A stretch of DNA of 64,000 bases from Flavobacterium sp. HSC-61S13 (GCF_024171535.1 NZ_JALJZV010000007.1:1-64000), one strand, 5' to 3'; positions 18,335 to 28,119 are shown, counted from the stretch's first letter. Notes: generated by a model from the sequence alone, not told the origin. Made by a program: numbers and translations.

Positions 18335-19558
18335 TTAAATCGTGCGTTCTTTACCGGCAATAATTCCAAATACCAACAGCGATAAAGAAGCGATTAATAA
18401 GAGCACTAACGCATAACTCCAGTCTTGGGTATAATCATAAATCATACCGAATAAGGGAGGTCCACAACCCGCTATCAAATATCCAATAGACTGTGCCATA
18501 CCCGACATCTCAGCGGCATCTTTCCCATTTTTAGTGCGCAATACAAAAAACATCATGGCTAAACTAAATGCCAATCCGCTGGCTATACCAATGCTAATAC
18601 ACCATAAAACGATAAAATCTGTTTTAAAAAGAATCATTCCCAAAATACCTATTGCCATCAGCAAAGCGGTAATCCAAACCAACGGCACTTGGCTTTTCAT
18701 TTTGCTTGCGATGATGGGTCCGATAAAGGCTAAAGGCAATTGGGCAAACTGTATCGTTGATAACATCCAACCGGAATCTACAGCAGACATGCCCCAGCTT
18801 TGCAATACCTTGGGAAACCAAGCTGCCGCACAATAGAAAACCAACGACTGTATACCCATAAACAAGGCAATACTCCAAGCCAATTTAGAGCGATACATTG
18901 GTATTGTCACCGACGATTCCACCTCAGCAGGCTGTTGATGCCTAGTGGTGCGTCTATGTCTTTTGAGCTGCGGTAACCAAAACACTAAAGCCAATGCCGC
19001 CAAAAATATCCATACTCCAAGAGATCCTCTCCATCCTTGTCCTGTAATTTGTCCAATTTGAATACTAAATCCAGCAGCTAAAGCTGCTGTCAAATTCATC
19101 GACACAGCATATAATCCAGTCATTAAACCAATGCTATGACCAAAATTGTTTTTTATAAAAGCCGGCATCAAAACATTTCCGATAGTTATTCCAATCCCCA
19201 CCAAGGCCGCTCCTAAAAACAAACTAGCTGTACCGTCTATCGGTCTGATAAACAAGCCAAGCATCAAAATCACTAGTGAAACTAATAAGGTCGTTTCCAT
19301 TCCAAATCTATTTGATATTCTCGGTGCAAAACCCGAAAGGGTAGCAAAAGCAATCAAGGGTATCGTAGTGACCATACCCGCCAAAAAGTTTGATAATTTT
19401 AAACTGTAACTGATTTCTGAGATTACCGGACCCACCGAAGTTAGCGGTGCGCGTAAATTGGCGGCAATCAACATGATTCCAACTATCATTAAAATGGTAG
19501 CTCCCTTGGAAGCTGCACTTTCATCTTCCGTTTTCACTGAAATTGCTTTCTTTTTCAT
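18335..19558 (-). CDS. CynX/NimT family MFS transporter
   Basis: This 407-residue protein has twelve predicted membrane helices. The opening ANLRAPLTSVGPVISEIS is the hallmark of the CynX/NimT branch of the major facilitator superfamily. Members include cyanate and 2-nitroimidazole transporters, and many act as drug or metabolite exporters. The cytoplasmic loop (KRHRRTTRHQQPAE) splits the two halves. It is divergent from an AraC regulator across a 95-bp gap, so that regulator probably controls it. The substrate is unknown. Confidence 0.88.
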   Translation of the reverse strand: MKKKAISVKTEDESAASKGATILMIVGIMLIAANLRAPLTSVGPVISEISYSLKLSNFLAGMVTTIPLIAFATLSGFAPRISNRFGMETTLLVSLVILMLGLFIRPIDGTASLFLGAALVGIGITIGNVLMPAFIKNNFGHSIGLMTGLYAVSMNLTAALAAGFSIQIGQITGQGWRGSLGVWIFLAALALVFWLPQLKRHRRTTRHQQPAEVESSVTIPMYRSKLAWSIALFMGIQSLVFYCAAAWFPKVLQSWGMSAVDSGWMLSTIQFAQLPLAFIGPIIASKMKSQVPLVWITALLMAIGILGMILFKTDFIVLWCISIGIASGLAFSLAMMFFVLRTKNGKDAAEMSGMAQSIGYLIAGCGPPLFGMIYDYTQDWSYALVLLLIASLSLLVFGIIAGKERTI

Positions 19559-19587
19559 TGTTTTGACGACTTAAAAATTCTTTATTG

Positions 19588-19595
19588 CAAAATTA
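19588..19595 (-). promoter_or_regulatory. -7 element of the CynX-like MFS gene
   Basis: TAATTTTG on the minus strand in the 95-bp divergent gap, 30 bp before the MFS start. An AraC binding site is likely in the same gap but I cannot define it. Confidence 0.4.
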
Positions 19596-19653
19596 ATGTT
19601 GTAATTTTATTTAATAATGACAACCTTTATACTTAAAACGACAAATTCAAATT

Positions 19654-20433
19654 ATGGTAACAGAAGATTCTTTAGTTATCCTAGAACGTTTGACCAAGAA
19701 GAGTTTTGTTTTACATCAAAATCACTGGGTCTTTCCAGATACTTTTCACGATCATCCCAAAGGGCAATTGATTTTTGTTGAGGAGGGGTTTCAATATTTA
19801 CACCTCGAAGATCAGGTGTATTTATTACCTCAGAATCACGCGGCTTGGATTCCATCAAGTTTACCGCATAAGAGTTCTTCTACCGCCACCAACGTGTATT
19901 TGCGCACCTTGTTTTACGATTGTGAATTAACCGACGATTTTTACAATCACTTACAAATATTTAGCGTACCGCAAGTGTTGCGAGAGATGATTTTATACAC
20001 CGAAAAATGGTCGATGAATACCGCTGTAAATCAGGCAGAGGAATCGTTTTTATCGGCTATCTTATCGGAACTGCCATCCTTTGCAAAGAATTCTTTGACG
20101 CTGAGTATACCGTTATCATCGAACGAGAATATCTTGGGAGTGGTTCGCTATTTATATCAATACTACCAACAAACGGTTTCCATAGATGATTTGGCAAATG
20201 ATTTACACTTTTCTACCCGAACACTTGAACGCTTATTTAAAAAAGAGACTGGGCTTACCATGGCTAAATACCTTCAATTGATTCGCTGTATCAAAGCGGT
20301 GGAACTGCTGAGTAATACCTCTTTGACAGTTAGTGAGATTGCGTATCAAGTTGGTTATAAAAGCGTGCAGTCTTTCAGTAATAGCTTTTATAATTTATTG
20401 GGTCAGCGACCGCATGAATTTTTAAAAAAATAA
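19654..20433 (+). CDS. AraC family transcriptional regulator
   Basis: This 259-residue protein has an N-terminal cupin-type sensor domain (FHDHPKGQLIFVEEG; LLPQNHAAWIPSSLPHKSS). A C-terminal double helix-turn-helix follows (about 165-257): VSIDDLANDLHFSTRTLERLF, then VSEIAYQVGYKSVQSFSNSF. The layout resembles NimR/YeaM-type regulators, which lie divergently from CynX/NimT-family transporters. That is the same arrangement as here, and it supports local control of the MFS gene by an unknown effector. Confidence 0.9.
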   Translation: MVTEDSLVILERLTKKSFVLHQNHWVFPDTFHDHPKGQLIFVEEGFQYLHLEDQVYLLPQNHAAWIPSSLPHKSSSTATNVYLRTLFYDCELTDDFYNHLQIFSVPQVLREMILYTEKWSMNTAVNQAEESFLSAILSELPSFAKNSLTLSIPLSSNENILGVVRYLYQYYQQTVSIDDLANDLHFSTRTLERLFKKETGLTMAKYLQLIRCIKAVELLSNTSLTVSEIAYQVGYKSVQSFSNSFYNLLGQRPHEFLKK

Positions 20434-20471
20434 AAACGCTTAGTGCTTCAAAATCCAACTCTATTAACAGC

Positions 20472-20511
20472 AAAAAAAAGCGCCTTATCAAATGAATGAT
20501 AAGGCGCTTTT
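20472..20511. terminator. bidirectional intrinsic terminator
   Basis: A 15-bp inverted repeat (AAAAGCGCCTTATCA and complement) has a short loop and flanking A and T runs. It lies between the convergent AraC and DPP III genes. Confidence 0.88.
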
Positions 20512-20527
20512 CGTATCTATTGTTAAT

Positions 20528-22570
20528 CTAGTTGTTCAAAGGTAAAAAACCGTAGTTTTTAGAATAGTACAACATTTGTTCTGCAAAAGTTTTTGGGTAT
20601 TCTATTTCAAAAGAAGTGATTTCACCTTTATCATTGGTTTTAGGAACAATCACTGGGTTTACAAATCCTCTATATGGAGCTGATTTGAATTGAGCGTTTC
20701 TTGCCAACACTTCTTTGTGAATGGCTTGATCTACTTTTACACCGTAGTTTTCAACCAAATTTTGAGCCGCTTTATAATCTCCTTCCGATTTGATTCTTTG
20801 AGTTTCTTTTAGTAACTCTCCGAACAAATCGTGTAGTTTTTCATAATTGGTAATGTTGAAATAGGTTTTTCCATCGCGCACGATTTTTTCGATAACGTTA
20901 TCTTTTTTCCCTTTTTCATATACCCAAGCACTTACCCACTGACGGTTTCTCATATGTGCCTCTTCGATGTCTGCTCCCAGATCTAAACGCACTAATTGCG
21001 TCATCAATCCATTACGGATATAACCATCATAAGCAGCCATTCCCATTTCTTTCCAATTGTCTACCAATCCCATTTCTTGTAATTTAGGATTGTATAAATA
21101 ATAAAGCCCTACTAAATCCGCTCTACCTTCTTCTAAGGTCGAAGCATAACTTTTAAGTGTCTCTTTTGGCGTTCCCACACCTGGATTAATTTGTCCAGAA
21201 GCATGTCCTACTACTTCATGTAGTGCTGTATGCATTTTATCTGCAATTTCGCCATACTTTTCCTCTAAACGTACTTCCTCTTCATCGTGTGCAAACTCTT
21301 TTAAACGATCAGATCCACCGGCATGATTGTAAGCATCGATAATATTTCCTAATGAAATTGATTTAGAACCGTGTTCTGCACGAATCCAATCTGCATTAGG
21401 TAAGTTTACTCCGATAGGGGTGCTCGGTGAAGCGTCGCCCGATTCCGAAGCTACTATTACGGTTTTGTAGGAAACTCCTACTACATTTTTCTTTTTATGA
21501 GCCGGTAATAAAGGTGAATTATCTTCAAACCATTGTGCGTTTTTAGAGATTACCTCCATTTTAGCCGACATATCAAAGTCTTTGATTTGTACAACGCTTT
21601 CATAAGATCCTCTATGTCCTAATGGGTCAGCATACACCTCGATAAAACCGTTGTTGTAATCGATATTACCTTCAGTTGCTTGAACCCAAGCTACATTATA
21701 CTCATCCCAAGTTTTTAAATCACCCGTTTGATAGTAGCGGATTAAAAGAGCTAAGGCATCGGCTTGTTTTTGATTTTCTGCTACGGTTTTTGCTTTTTCT
21801 AACCAATAGATGATTTTATCGATAGCATCTCCATACATACCACCACTTTTCCATACTTTTTCCATCAATTGTCCATTCGCATCGCGAACCAATTTGGAGT
21901 TTAATCCTGTAGAAAGTGGACGTAAGGGATCTGCTGGTTTCATTTTATTATAAAACGCCTCGACCTCAGCTTCCGTGATTCCTTCACCATAGAAATTAAC
22001 TGCAGATCCTTTTAAAAGTCCTTTAGATAAATCTAAATTGACCTTTTTCGTGTCTTGATTATTAAACAAAATATCCACCACTTCTGGAGCTAATTCTGCT
22101 TTAGTGGTACTCATTAATTCTTTGAAATAAACTTCAGAAAACTCCGGTTTAATCTTTTCATTGGAATAATGATGATGTATACCGTTTGAAAACCAAACTC
22201 GTTTGGTATATGTTTCAAAATTCTGCCAATCGCTAGTTGTTTTATCTCCTTGATAATTCACATAAATGTGTTCCAAGGCTTTTCTAATCTTTAAATTGTG
22301 TTTGTAATTCTGATCCCAGATAATATCACGTCCTGCCATTCCAGCTTGACTTAAATAATATACTAAGGTTTGTTCCTTAAGAGTTAGATTTTCCCAACCC
22401 GGTACTTGATACTTTAAAACTTCAATATCCGCAAACTGATCAATACTAAATTCAAAATTCTCAGTTCCTGCTTTTGACTCTTCATTTCCTGTTCCCTCTG
22501 TTTTTGCTTTGTTACAAGCCAAAAACATCGATGAAGCTAAAACTACACAAGCAATGGTGTTTAATCTCAT
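20528..22570 (-). CDS. dipeptidyl peptidase III (family M49) lipoprotein
   Basis: This 680-residue zinc peptidase of family M49 removes dipeptides from the N-terminus of short peptides. The zinc motif HEVVGH (HExxGH) is at 451-456 and the second zinc motif EEGRAD at 480-485. Eukaryotic enzymes have HELLGH and EECRAE at these places. It starts with a lipoprotein signal (lipobox MFLAC, Cys19), so it should sit in the envelope, as in other Bacteroidota. It is a single gene with its own downstream terminator. Confidence 0.93.
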   Translation of the reverse strand: MRLNTIACVVLASSMFLACNKAKTEGTGNEESKAGTENFEFSIDQFADIEVLKYQVPGWENLTLKEQTLVYYLSQAGMAGRDIIWDQNYKHNLKIRKALEHIYVNYQGDKTTSDWQNFETYTKRVWFSNGIHHHYSNEKIKPEFSEVYFKELMSTTKAELAPEVVDILFNNQDTKKVNLDLSKGLLKGSAVNFYGEGITEAEVEAFYNKMKPADPLRPLSTGLNSKLVRDANGQLMEKVWKSGGMYGDAIDKIIYWLEKAKTVAENQKQADALALLIRYYQTGDLKTWDEYNVAWVQATEGNIDYNNGFIEVYADPLGHRGSYESVVQIKDFDMSAKMEVISKNAQWFEDNSPLLPAHKKKNVVGVSYKTVIVASESGDASPSTPIGVNLPNADWIRAEHGSKSISLGNIIDAYNHAGGSDRLKEFAHDEEEVRLEEKYGEIADKMHTALHEVVGHASGQINPGVGTPKETLKSYASTLEEGRADLVGLYYLYNPKLQEMGLVDNWKEMGMAAYDGYIRNGLMTQLVRLDLGADIEEAHMRNRQWVSAWVYEKGKKDNVIEKIVRDGKTYFNITNYEKLHDLFGELLKETQRIKSEGDYKAAQNLVENYGVKVDQAIHKEVLARNAQFKSAPYRGFVNPVIVPKTNDKGEITSFEIEYPKTFAEQMLYYSKNYGFLPLNN

Positions 22571-22782
22571 AATTATTATTTTAAACGGATTGGTGATACG
22601 TTTTTAATGGTCATTAGATCGCTCTTATGCCCCTTGTCTCAAACGTATTTTACATTATTTTAATTCTACTTCAACAAATATAGAAAATATAGAAATAAAA
22701 CCGCTTTTAAATTATATAATTAAAAAATACTCCAGTCATAATCCCATTTGTGGTAGTTTAATTCACCTTCTTTTTTTATATC

Positions 22783-22812
22783 AAAAAAGAAAGCCGTTTA
22801 AAAACGGCTTTC
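22783..22812 (-). terminator. intrinsic terminator of the S8 peptidase gene
   Basis: An 11-bp perfect stem (GAAAGCCGTTT with its complement) has a 2-nt loop and six T residues on the minus strand. It lies about 70 bp after the peptidase stop. Confidence 0.85.
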
Positions 22813-22880
22813 CGGTACTCTTTTTAAATAAATCTATGATGAAATATAATCTACTAACCCTGTTTTTCTAACAGCTCGTT

Positions 22881-25800
22881 TTAGTCGATTAATACATTTT
22901 TAACTTCCATCATTTCCCCATCGCAATACAAGACTAACTTATACAAACCTCTTTGCCAATGCGACACATCGACGACTACCGAACTCTCTGACACATGCAG
23001 TGGTACGCTAATAGCGTTACCTACAGCTCCATAAATCGGTACAAATTCAAGTTTAGCACTTTTTCTTTTATTGATTTGATAATTCACTTGTAACGAAGTT
23101 TTGGCTGGGTTCGGAAAGATTTCTTTTAGTAAACTGTTTTTTAGGTTCACGGAAACCTCATCATAATCTGCATTTCCCTCATCATCAGTTATTACCTCTA
23201 AAGTCCATGTAGTGTTTTCGATAACGTTTACTGTAAAACTCAGGCCTTCATGAACTAAATTTCCAGTGGAATCGTACCAATTGTAGGTTGCTGGCTCTCC
23301 GACATCTTTAGCGTTTAGCGTTATAATATCTCCTATATCGGCCAAATGATCTGGCCCGGCATCAGCACTTACAAACTGCGACTTCTGGGGTTTACGAACG
23401 ACAAAAGACGTTCCTCCAATCAACTTTTGATTTGTGTTGAGAACTTGATCGACATGAAGCACATTTTGCCCCATTTTTAAAGGATTATTATTCATCAATT
23501 CGAAGTTCATATTAACCACACCTCTTTCAAAAGGTTTTAAAATTATATTATTGAGTCGAGCACCATTATTAAGCAGTTGCACGGTATTTTTCTGATTACC
23601 CGCTTTGATGCCGTTACTTTTACTTCCGCCGAGCACCCACGCATTATATAATGAAGGGCTTAATTGTACGGTAATATCAACCGTCTTTAATAATTCTGAA
23701 TCTTTAATTTGCTCATTAGAGAAGAGTCGAAGGTCAAAAGCTTCTATTTTTTGCAAAGGATTTTCAACTATAAAAGCACCGCTGTCTTTCTTTTTATTAA
23801 AAAGACCTATAACAGTCAAATTCTTCCAAGCAATATTATTGTTGTTTCTAACATTGTCTTCTAGGTAGAATTGTTCTGGTGTAGTCATGCGATCCTCGTT
23901 GGAAATAATTCGTGCCAACAGACAGAAATGCCACGGTTGGTTCGTGATGCCTACAAAATCACTAGGATTTGGCACCTTCCACTCAAACTTAACAATCGTT
24001 TCAGCACCGGGTTGTAAGATCGGTATTTGTTGTGTGGCTAAGACCCCACCCAACGGAATATTGTTGTGTTTTATAGTACCATTCCAATAATCCGGCCACA
24101 TTAAAGAGGTAGCCGCTTTTGCCCAATGCAACCTCACAGAGTCTTTGACCGTTGATGCTACTGTACTTCTGTTTTTTACACGAACATATATATAGCTGTA
24201 TTGGGTTGGATTATAGACAGGATTTTGATGACGTAATCCACCATCATCTTTATTACGTACCCAAATATCTGGACTTCGATAGAACACGGAGGTCGTATTA
24301 ATATCAGGCTCATTTCCTATATCCTTGGGAGAATTGCGTATAAACAAATCAAGAGTTTGGTTTTCTTTTATTGCTTTAATAACCGCACTTTTGGCATCTA
24401 CTAAACCATAACCCATCTCAAAATTCCAGCTACCGTTCGCTCGGTCTACAACCGTATTATATTGGTATAAATCCGTTCTGACTTTTCGAGTAGTACTTTC
24501 AATGATATCGCGTACTTCTTTTCCGGTTAAATTCGGATTTGCCGATACCACTAAAGCAGCTACTCCCGCAACAAAGGGACAGGCGGAGGAAGTTCCATTA
24601 AAATGTTCTATATAATCACCCGGTCCGTATCCGTTTTGACCTTGTCGGTCTGTGGTAGCAATTTTCACTCCGGGTGCTACAACATCCAGTGTTGGTCCGT
24701 AGCAGCTTCCCCACCAAGTTTCCTGTTCACAGGAAGTTGGAGATTTACGCTCGCCACAAGGACTCATCGCTCCTACAACTAAAATTTCAGGAAAATAATT
24801 TCCCGGATAACGCACATTGGTGTTATTCTCATTACCTGCCGCAAAAACAACAATACACCCCTTTCCTTGACGTCCCAAGGTTAGTGCATCGCTTATGGCA
24901 TCGGTAATAATATTGGATGGAGCATATCCGCCCCAAGAATTGCTAATCACATCGATTCCATTTTGCCATGCCCACGAAAATCCGTTGGCCAACATCATCG
25001 GCGTATCGGAAAAGAGCAAATTAATACTTATTGAAATCAAACTTGCCTCAGGAGCAACACCACTTATTCCGATGTTGTTGTTTTGAACAGCTCCAATTAT
25101 ACCAGCACACGGTGTTCCGTGACTTCCCCGAACTTGCGACGGAGATGTTGCTGTCGTAGCATCATAGCCTACTCCGTATACATTGGGTTGTAAATCGGGA
25201 TGATTCATTTCAAATCCATGATCAAAAATAGCGACTTTTGCATTTGCGCCCTTAGTGATAGCCCAGGCATCTTCAACGTTGATATCAATTCCCGGTATAC
25301 CACCGTATTGACCCGTATTTTTTACTCCCCACTGTTTGGGATAAAGTGGATCGTTAGTCAATTGAAGATTGTGGTAAATAAACGCGGGTTCAGCACTTTC
25401 AAATAAATGGGTTTCCTGAAAGTAATTTGCCCATTCCAAAGTATTCTTTCTCGATTGCTCTGGCAGCTGCAGTGCATAATACAACGGCATATAGATATTG
25501 TTACCCACTATTTGCACTCCAGCCTTATTTGCTATTTCTTTTAATACATCTAAATCTTTAACCTCCCTTAACTTGACATAAAAAATATTAGAAACGCCTA
25601 AAACTCCACCTTCTTTGGTTTTGTAAGTTGGAAATGCATTGACAACTCCTTCCCATTGGTTATACTGTTTTATGAAATCTAAATACTCTGGTAATGATCT
25701 ATCTTCTAAGAATTCAATTTCATAGTAATAAAGAGGTTCTTGCGCTGATTCTCCTGTACTATTTTTCAAATTATTGAGACTATTTGTAGTGTAGTCCTGC

Positions 25801-25988
25801 GATACATCGGAAAACTTAACTTTATCGATTTTAAAATCCGTGGATCTATCGCTCGTATTCATGGACACCCTTTTTAGATCGAGTTCCAAGTAGACCTTTT
25901 CACCTTTATAATAATAAAAGTGCTCTTGTGCTTCTGTAGTTATCCCTAAAAACAAAAACACGACTAAGAAAAATAATTTCTGCATCAT
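22881..25988 (-). CDS. secreted subtilisin-like (S8) peptidase with T9SS sorting domain
   Basis: This 1035-residue serine protease starts with a signal peptide (MMQKLFFLVVFLFLGITTEA). It has an N-terminal propeptide region (about 20-210). The S8 domain has Asp256 (FDHGFEMNHPDL), His290 (SHGTPCAG), oxyanion Asn386 (AAGNE) and Ser467 (GTSSACPFVAG). Immunoglobulin-like and CARDB-like segments follow (about 560-950). The last 80 residues are a type A T9SS sorting domain (EIFPNPAKTSLQV ... GLYKLVLYCDGE). It should therefore be exported by the type IX secretion system and attached to or released from the surface. It is a lone gene with its own terminator. Confidence 0.93.
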   Translation of the reverse strand: MMQKLFFLVVFLFLGITTEAQEHFYYYKGEKVYLELDLKRVSMNTSDRSTDFKIDKVKFSDVSQDYTTNSLNNLKNSTGESAQEPLYYYEIEFLEDRSLPEYLDFIKQYNQWEGVVNAFPTYKTKEGGVLGVSNIFYVKLREVKDLDVLKEIANKAGVQIVGNNIYMPLYYALQLPEQSRKNTLEWANYFQETHLFESAEPAFIYHNLQLTNDPLYPKQWGVKNTGQYGGIPGIDINVEDAWAITKGANAKVAIFDHGFEMNHPDLQPNVYGVGYDATTATSPSQVRGSHGTPCAGIIGAVQNNNIGISGVAPEASLISISINLLFSDTPMMLANGFSWAWQNGIDVISNSWGGYAPSNIITDAISDALTLGRQGKGCIVVFAAGNENNTNVRYPGNYFPEILVVGAMSPCGERKSPTSCEQETWWGSCYGPTLDVVAPGVKIATTDRQGQNGYGPGDYIEHFNGTSSACPFVAGVAALVVSANPNLTGKEVRDIIESTTRKVRTDLYQYNTVVDRANGSWNFEMGYGLVDAKSAVIKAIKENQTLDLFIRNSPKDIGNEPDINTTSVFYRSPDIWVRNKDDGGLRHQNPVYNPTQYSYIYVRVKNRSTVASTVKDSVRLHWAKAATSLMWPDYWNGTIKHNNIPLGGVLATQQIPILQPGAETIVKFEWKVPNPSDFVGITNQPWHFCLLARIISNEDRMTTPEQFYLEDNVRNNNNIAWKNLTVIGLFNKKKDSGAFIVENPLQKIEAFDLRLFSNEQIKDSELLKTVDITVQLSPSLYNAWVLGGSKSNGIKAGNQKNTVQLLNNGARLNNIILKPFERGVVNMNFELMNNNPLKMGQNVLHVDQVLNTNQKLIGGTSFVVRKPQKSQFVSADAGPDHLADIGDIITLNAKDVGEPATYNWYDSTGNLVHEGLSFTVNVIENTTWTLEVITDDEGNADYDEVSVNLKNSLLKEIFPNPAKTSLQVNYQINKRKSAKLEFVPIYGAVGNAISVPLHVSESSVVVDVSHWQRGLYKLVLYCDGEMMEVKNVLID

Positions 25989-26301
25989 AATTTTAGATTT
26001 TTATTAATAAATTCTTAACCTGTATATCAGGCTAATCAACATCAAGACACCATCTCATTGCATTTAAATATAATTATAAAAACACATTTAAAAACAAAAT
26101 AACCAACACTTTAACAGTAATATTGAAAAAATAACACATATAACACACCGCCATAAACAAAATTACCATTTAAAAGATAGGGTAGTAAATGGTATCAAAC
26201 CATCAATTATAGAAAATTCATCAGCTAAAAAACGCGATTATATTGATATTCGTTGTACCGTGAAAAGAGATTGTTTTATCGCTTTAAATCAAAAAATCTA
26301 T

Positions 26302-26333
26302 AAAAAAATAAAAGCCGTTATAAAAACGGCTTT
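26302..26333 (-). terminator. intrinsic terminator after the broken lipoprotein gene
   Basis: A 9-bp stem AAAGCCGTT/AACGGCTTT (26311-26319 and 26325-26333) is followed on the minus strand by a T-rich run. It lies about 30 bp downstream of the pseudogene, which suggests the gene was once a complete unit. Confidence 0.75.
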
Positions 26334-26361
26334 ACTATAAGAGAATTATTGTTCTTTAAAA

Positions 26362-26593
26362 TCAAATCACTCTAAAAATAATGGGTTTATCAGTTTTTGG
26401 AATCTTAACAATATGATACGGTAATGAAGGGGCTGTTGCAAGACCTACTTTATTTAAACGATCAATGGTAACTTCTAGTGTGGAATTGAATTCAGTAACA
26501 TCAATTGTACAGCCTTTATCAGTACGTGGCTGATCAAATACTGCATGCCGTTATTCCCAACAACAGCCATGCTCCTAAAAATAGTTTTTTCAT
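26362..26593 (-). pseudogene. frameshifted small lipoprotein gene
   Basis: On the minus strand the ATG at 26593 opens with MKKLFLGAWLLLGITACSI, a lipoprotein signal peptide, and then hits TGA. Deleting one T from the three-T run at 26536-26538 restores a single frame of 76 residues. It continues DQPRTDKGCTIDVTEF and ends PIIFRVI. The full span is 232 bases, which is 77 codons plus one base. The restored lipobox is GITAC and a terminator follows. I recognise no family. A sequencing error at the T run is the main alternative to real decay. Confidence 0.65.
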
Positions 26594-26974
26594 AATTAAA
26601 TTTACAGTATATGGTCAATAAAATTCTAAAGTTGTACTCTCGTATACCCTCCAAATAATATTATTTGTTAGAATATGTAGAAACCCTTATTTCATTATCA
26701 AATAGAATTAAGTTTCTAGTAGTTTTAAAAAACCTACTATGTCATTTAGAAACATTACACTTACTTACAACATCTTAGTTATCAACACAAAAAAGAGCCG
26801 TTTATCGTGATAAAAATATAAAAAAAAACATTTGAAAAACAGCTCCTTGTTATTTTAACACAATTGAAGCAAGCACGTATATCACTATTAATAAACACAT
26901 TAACTTAATTACCTATAAAAAAACAGCATTAATAATTAAAAAACTGTCTCAAAAAAATTTATATAATAAATGTA

Positions 26975-27030
26975 AAATGCCTTAAAAAACATAAAATCTG
27001 TAAACAGTACTTTCGTTTTTTAAGGCATTT
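26975..27030. terminator. 16-bp inverted repeat, likely terminator of the NYN operon
   Basis: AAATGCCTTAAAAAAC (26975-26990) and its exact complement (27015-27030) flank a 24-nt loop. It begins about 20 bp after the DUF1572 stop. The T run is weak on the minus strand and better on the plus strand (GCTTTTTTA), so a terminator is likely but its direction is uncertain. Confidence 0.55.
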
Positions 27031-27050
27031 GCTTTTTTATTCTTATGATT

Positions 27051-27614
27051 TTACTTTTTTAGAAAATCGTCTGTAAAGTGTTTGTCGGCATTTGGGTTTG
27101 CAGATTTTTGTTCGTTATATTGTAAAGACCTTCCTTTGGGAATAGACAAACTCTGCCAATTGGTATTCATCAGCATTTTTCCTTCAAAAACGATTTGCCC
27201 AATATGATAAGGGTAATGCGATACCTGTCTGATAATGGCATCAAATACGCTTTGTTCCTGGCTGCGGATTACTACCGTTTTTTCCAAATCGTCATCGGTC
27301 AGTGCATTTAAGCTATCCATCATACAATCCCAGCCTTGATCCCATTTCTTGATCAATTCATGACGATCATAATGCCCCTCTGCAAATTCAGCATCCCGAT
27401 TTCGAAATGATTTTTCGCCATCTGACGTCAAGAAATCGGTCCATCGTGACAACATATTCCCACTGATGTGATTGATCAACATAGCGATCGAATTGCTCGT
27501 TTCGTTATAAGTCCAATTGAGTTGGTCTTGAGATAAAATCAATATGGTTTTATCTCCTAACATTCGATAGTACTCCATTTGTTTTCTAATACTATCTAAT
27601 TTTGTTGTATTCAT
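27051..27614 (-). CDS. DinB-superfamily protein, DUF1572 type
   Basis: This 187-residue four-helix-bundle protein has the DinB/DUF1572 layout. The possible metal ligands are the His of LINHISGN and two histidines in SHYPYHIGQIVFEGK. DinB-like proteins include thiol S-transferases (BstA/YfiT) and hydrolases; the DUF1572 group has no established reaction. It is third in a tight operon: its ATG directly follows the stop of the ClbS-like gene with no gap. Confidence 0.82.
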   Translation of the reverse strand: MNTTKLDSIRKQMEYYRMLGDKTILILSQDQLNWTYNETSNSIAMLINHISGNMLSRWTDFLTSDGEKSFRNRDAEFAEGHYDRHELIKKWDQGWDCMMDSLNALTDDDLEKTVVIRSQEQSVFDAIIRQVSHYPYHIGQIVFEGKMLMNTNWQSLSIPKGRSLQYNEQKSANPNADKHFTDDFLKK

Positions 27615-28118
27615 CTATGCCGATTTTAAGTGTTTCGCAATTCTGTTTTTTGCATTGTTATAAGGAGATGCCGTATTAAATTGTATCATTCTGCCCAACG
27701 TCCATTTGCCGTACCACGGTTTTTCATATAAATCGAAATTAGTGGTTTCCCCTATGTTTCGCAGTATTTCTAATACAACATTATCCAGCAGCTGTATTAA
27801 TTCTTGACTGTTATACTCTTTATAGTCCAGATAAAACTTTTGTGCTAACCGACCCAATTCATTCCATTTATAGTTGGTTTCTGGAAAATCGATAAGCCCA
27901 ACATTTTGGTAGTTCTTTTGCCACTTCAATACCAATTGCCCCCAACCGATTAAATACGACAGCAAATCATCCAGGCTCATCACCGTATCCTTTGCATGCC
28001 CTTCCATCACTTTAGAAGCTCTATGTAATGGTGGAACTCGATCGATTTGAATTTTCAGCAACCGATAGTTCTTCTCAATAGCGTCGATCAGTTGTTTTTT
28101 ATCTTGAGGAACCGCCAT
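27615..28118 (-). CDS. ClbS/DfsB family (DUF1706) four-helix-bundle protein
   Basis: This 167-residue protein matches DUF1706. It has an N-terminal PQDKKQLIDAIEKNY and a middle MSLDDLLSYLIGWGQLVLKW. The C-terminal half has WYGKWTLGRMIQFNTASPYNNAKNRIAKHLK, typical of the family. ClbS protects E. coli from the genotoxin colibactin by opening its cyclopropane ring, and DfsB is involved in difficidin resistance. Most members, including this one, sit far from such clusters and have unknown substrates. It lies between the NYN gene (1-bp gap) and the DUF1572 gene (no gap). Confidence 0.85.
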   Translation of the reverse strand: MAVPQDKKQLIDAIEKNYRLLKIQIDRVPPLHRASKVMEGHAKDTVMSLDDLLSYLIGWGQLVLKWQKNYQNVGLIDFPETNYKWNELGRLAQKFYLDYKEYNSQELIQLLDNVVLEILRNIGETTNFDLYEKPWYGKWTLGRMIQFNTASPYNNAKNRIAKHLKSA

Positions 28119-28119
28119 A

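Larger units (their letters stand above)
25989..27050. other. long AT-rich gap containing one broken small gene
   Basis: Apart from the pseudogene at 26362-26593, its terminator and an inverted repeat at 26975-27030, I see no supported gene. A plus-strand frame from about 26115 to 26340 is free of stops but has no start codon and no recognised motif. The rest is very AT-rich. Confidence 0.6.

Noticed and set aside
18335-20433. Cyanate-use operon because of the CynX-like transporter
   Set aside because: No cyanase or carbonic anhydrase gene is nearby; the AraC pairing resembles NimT/NimR-type units instead.
26115-26340. Stop-free plus-strand frame containing RDYIDIRCTVKRD
   Set aside because: It has no start codon, ends within a terminator hairpin and has no recognised motif; chance in AT-rich DNA is likely.
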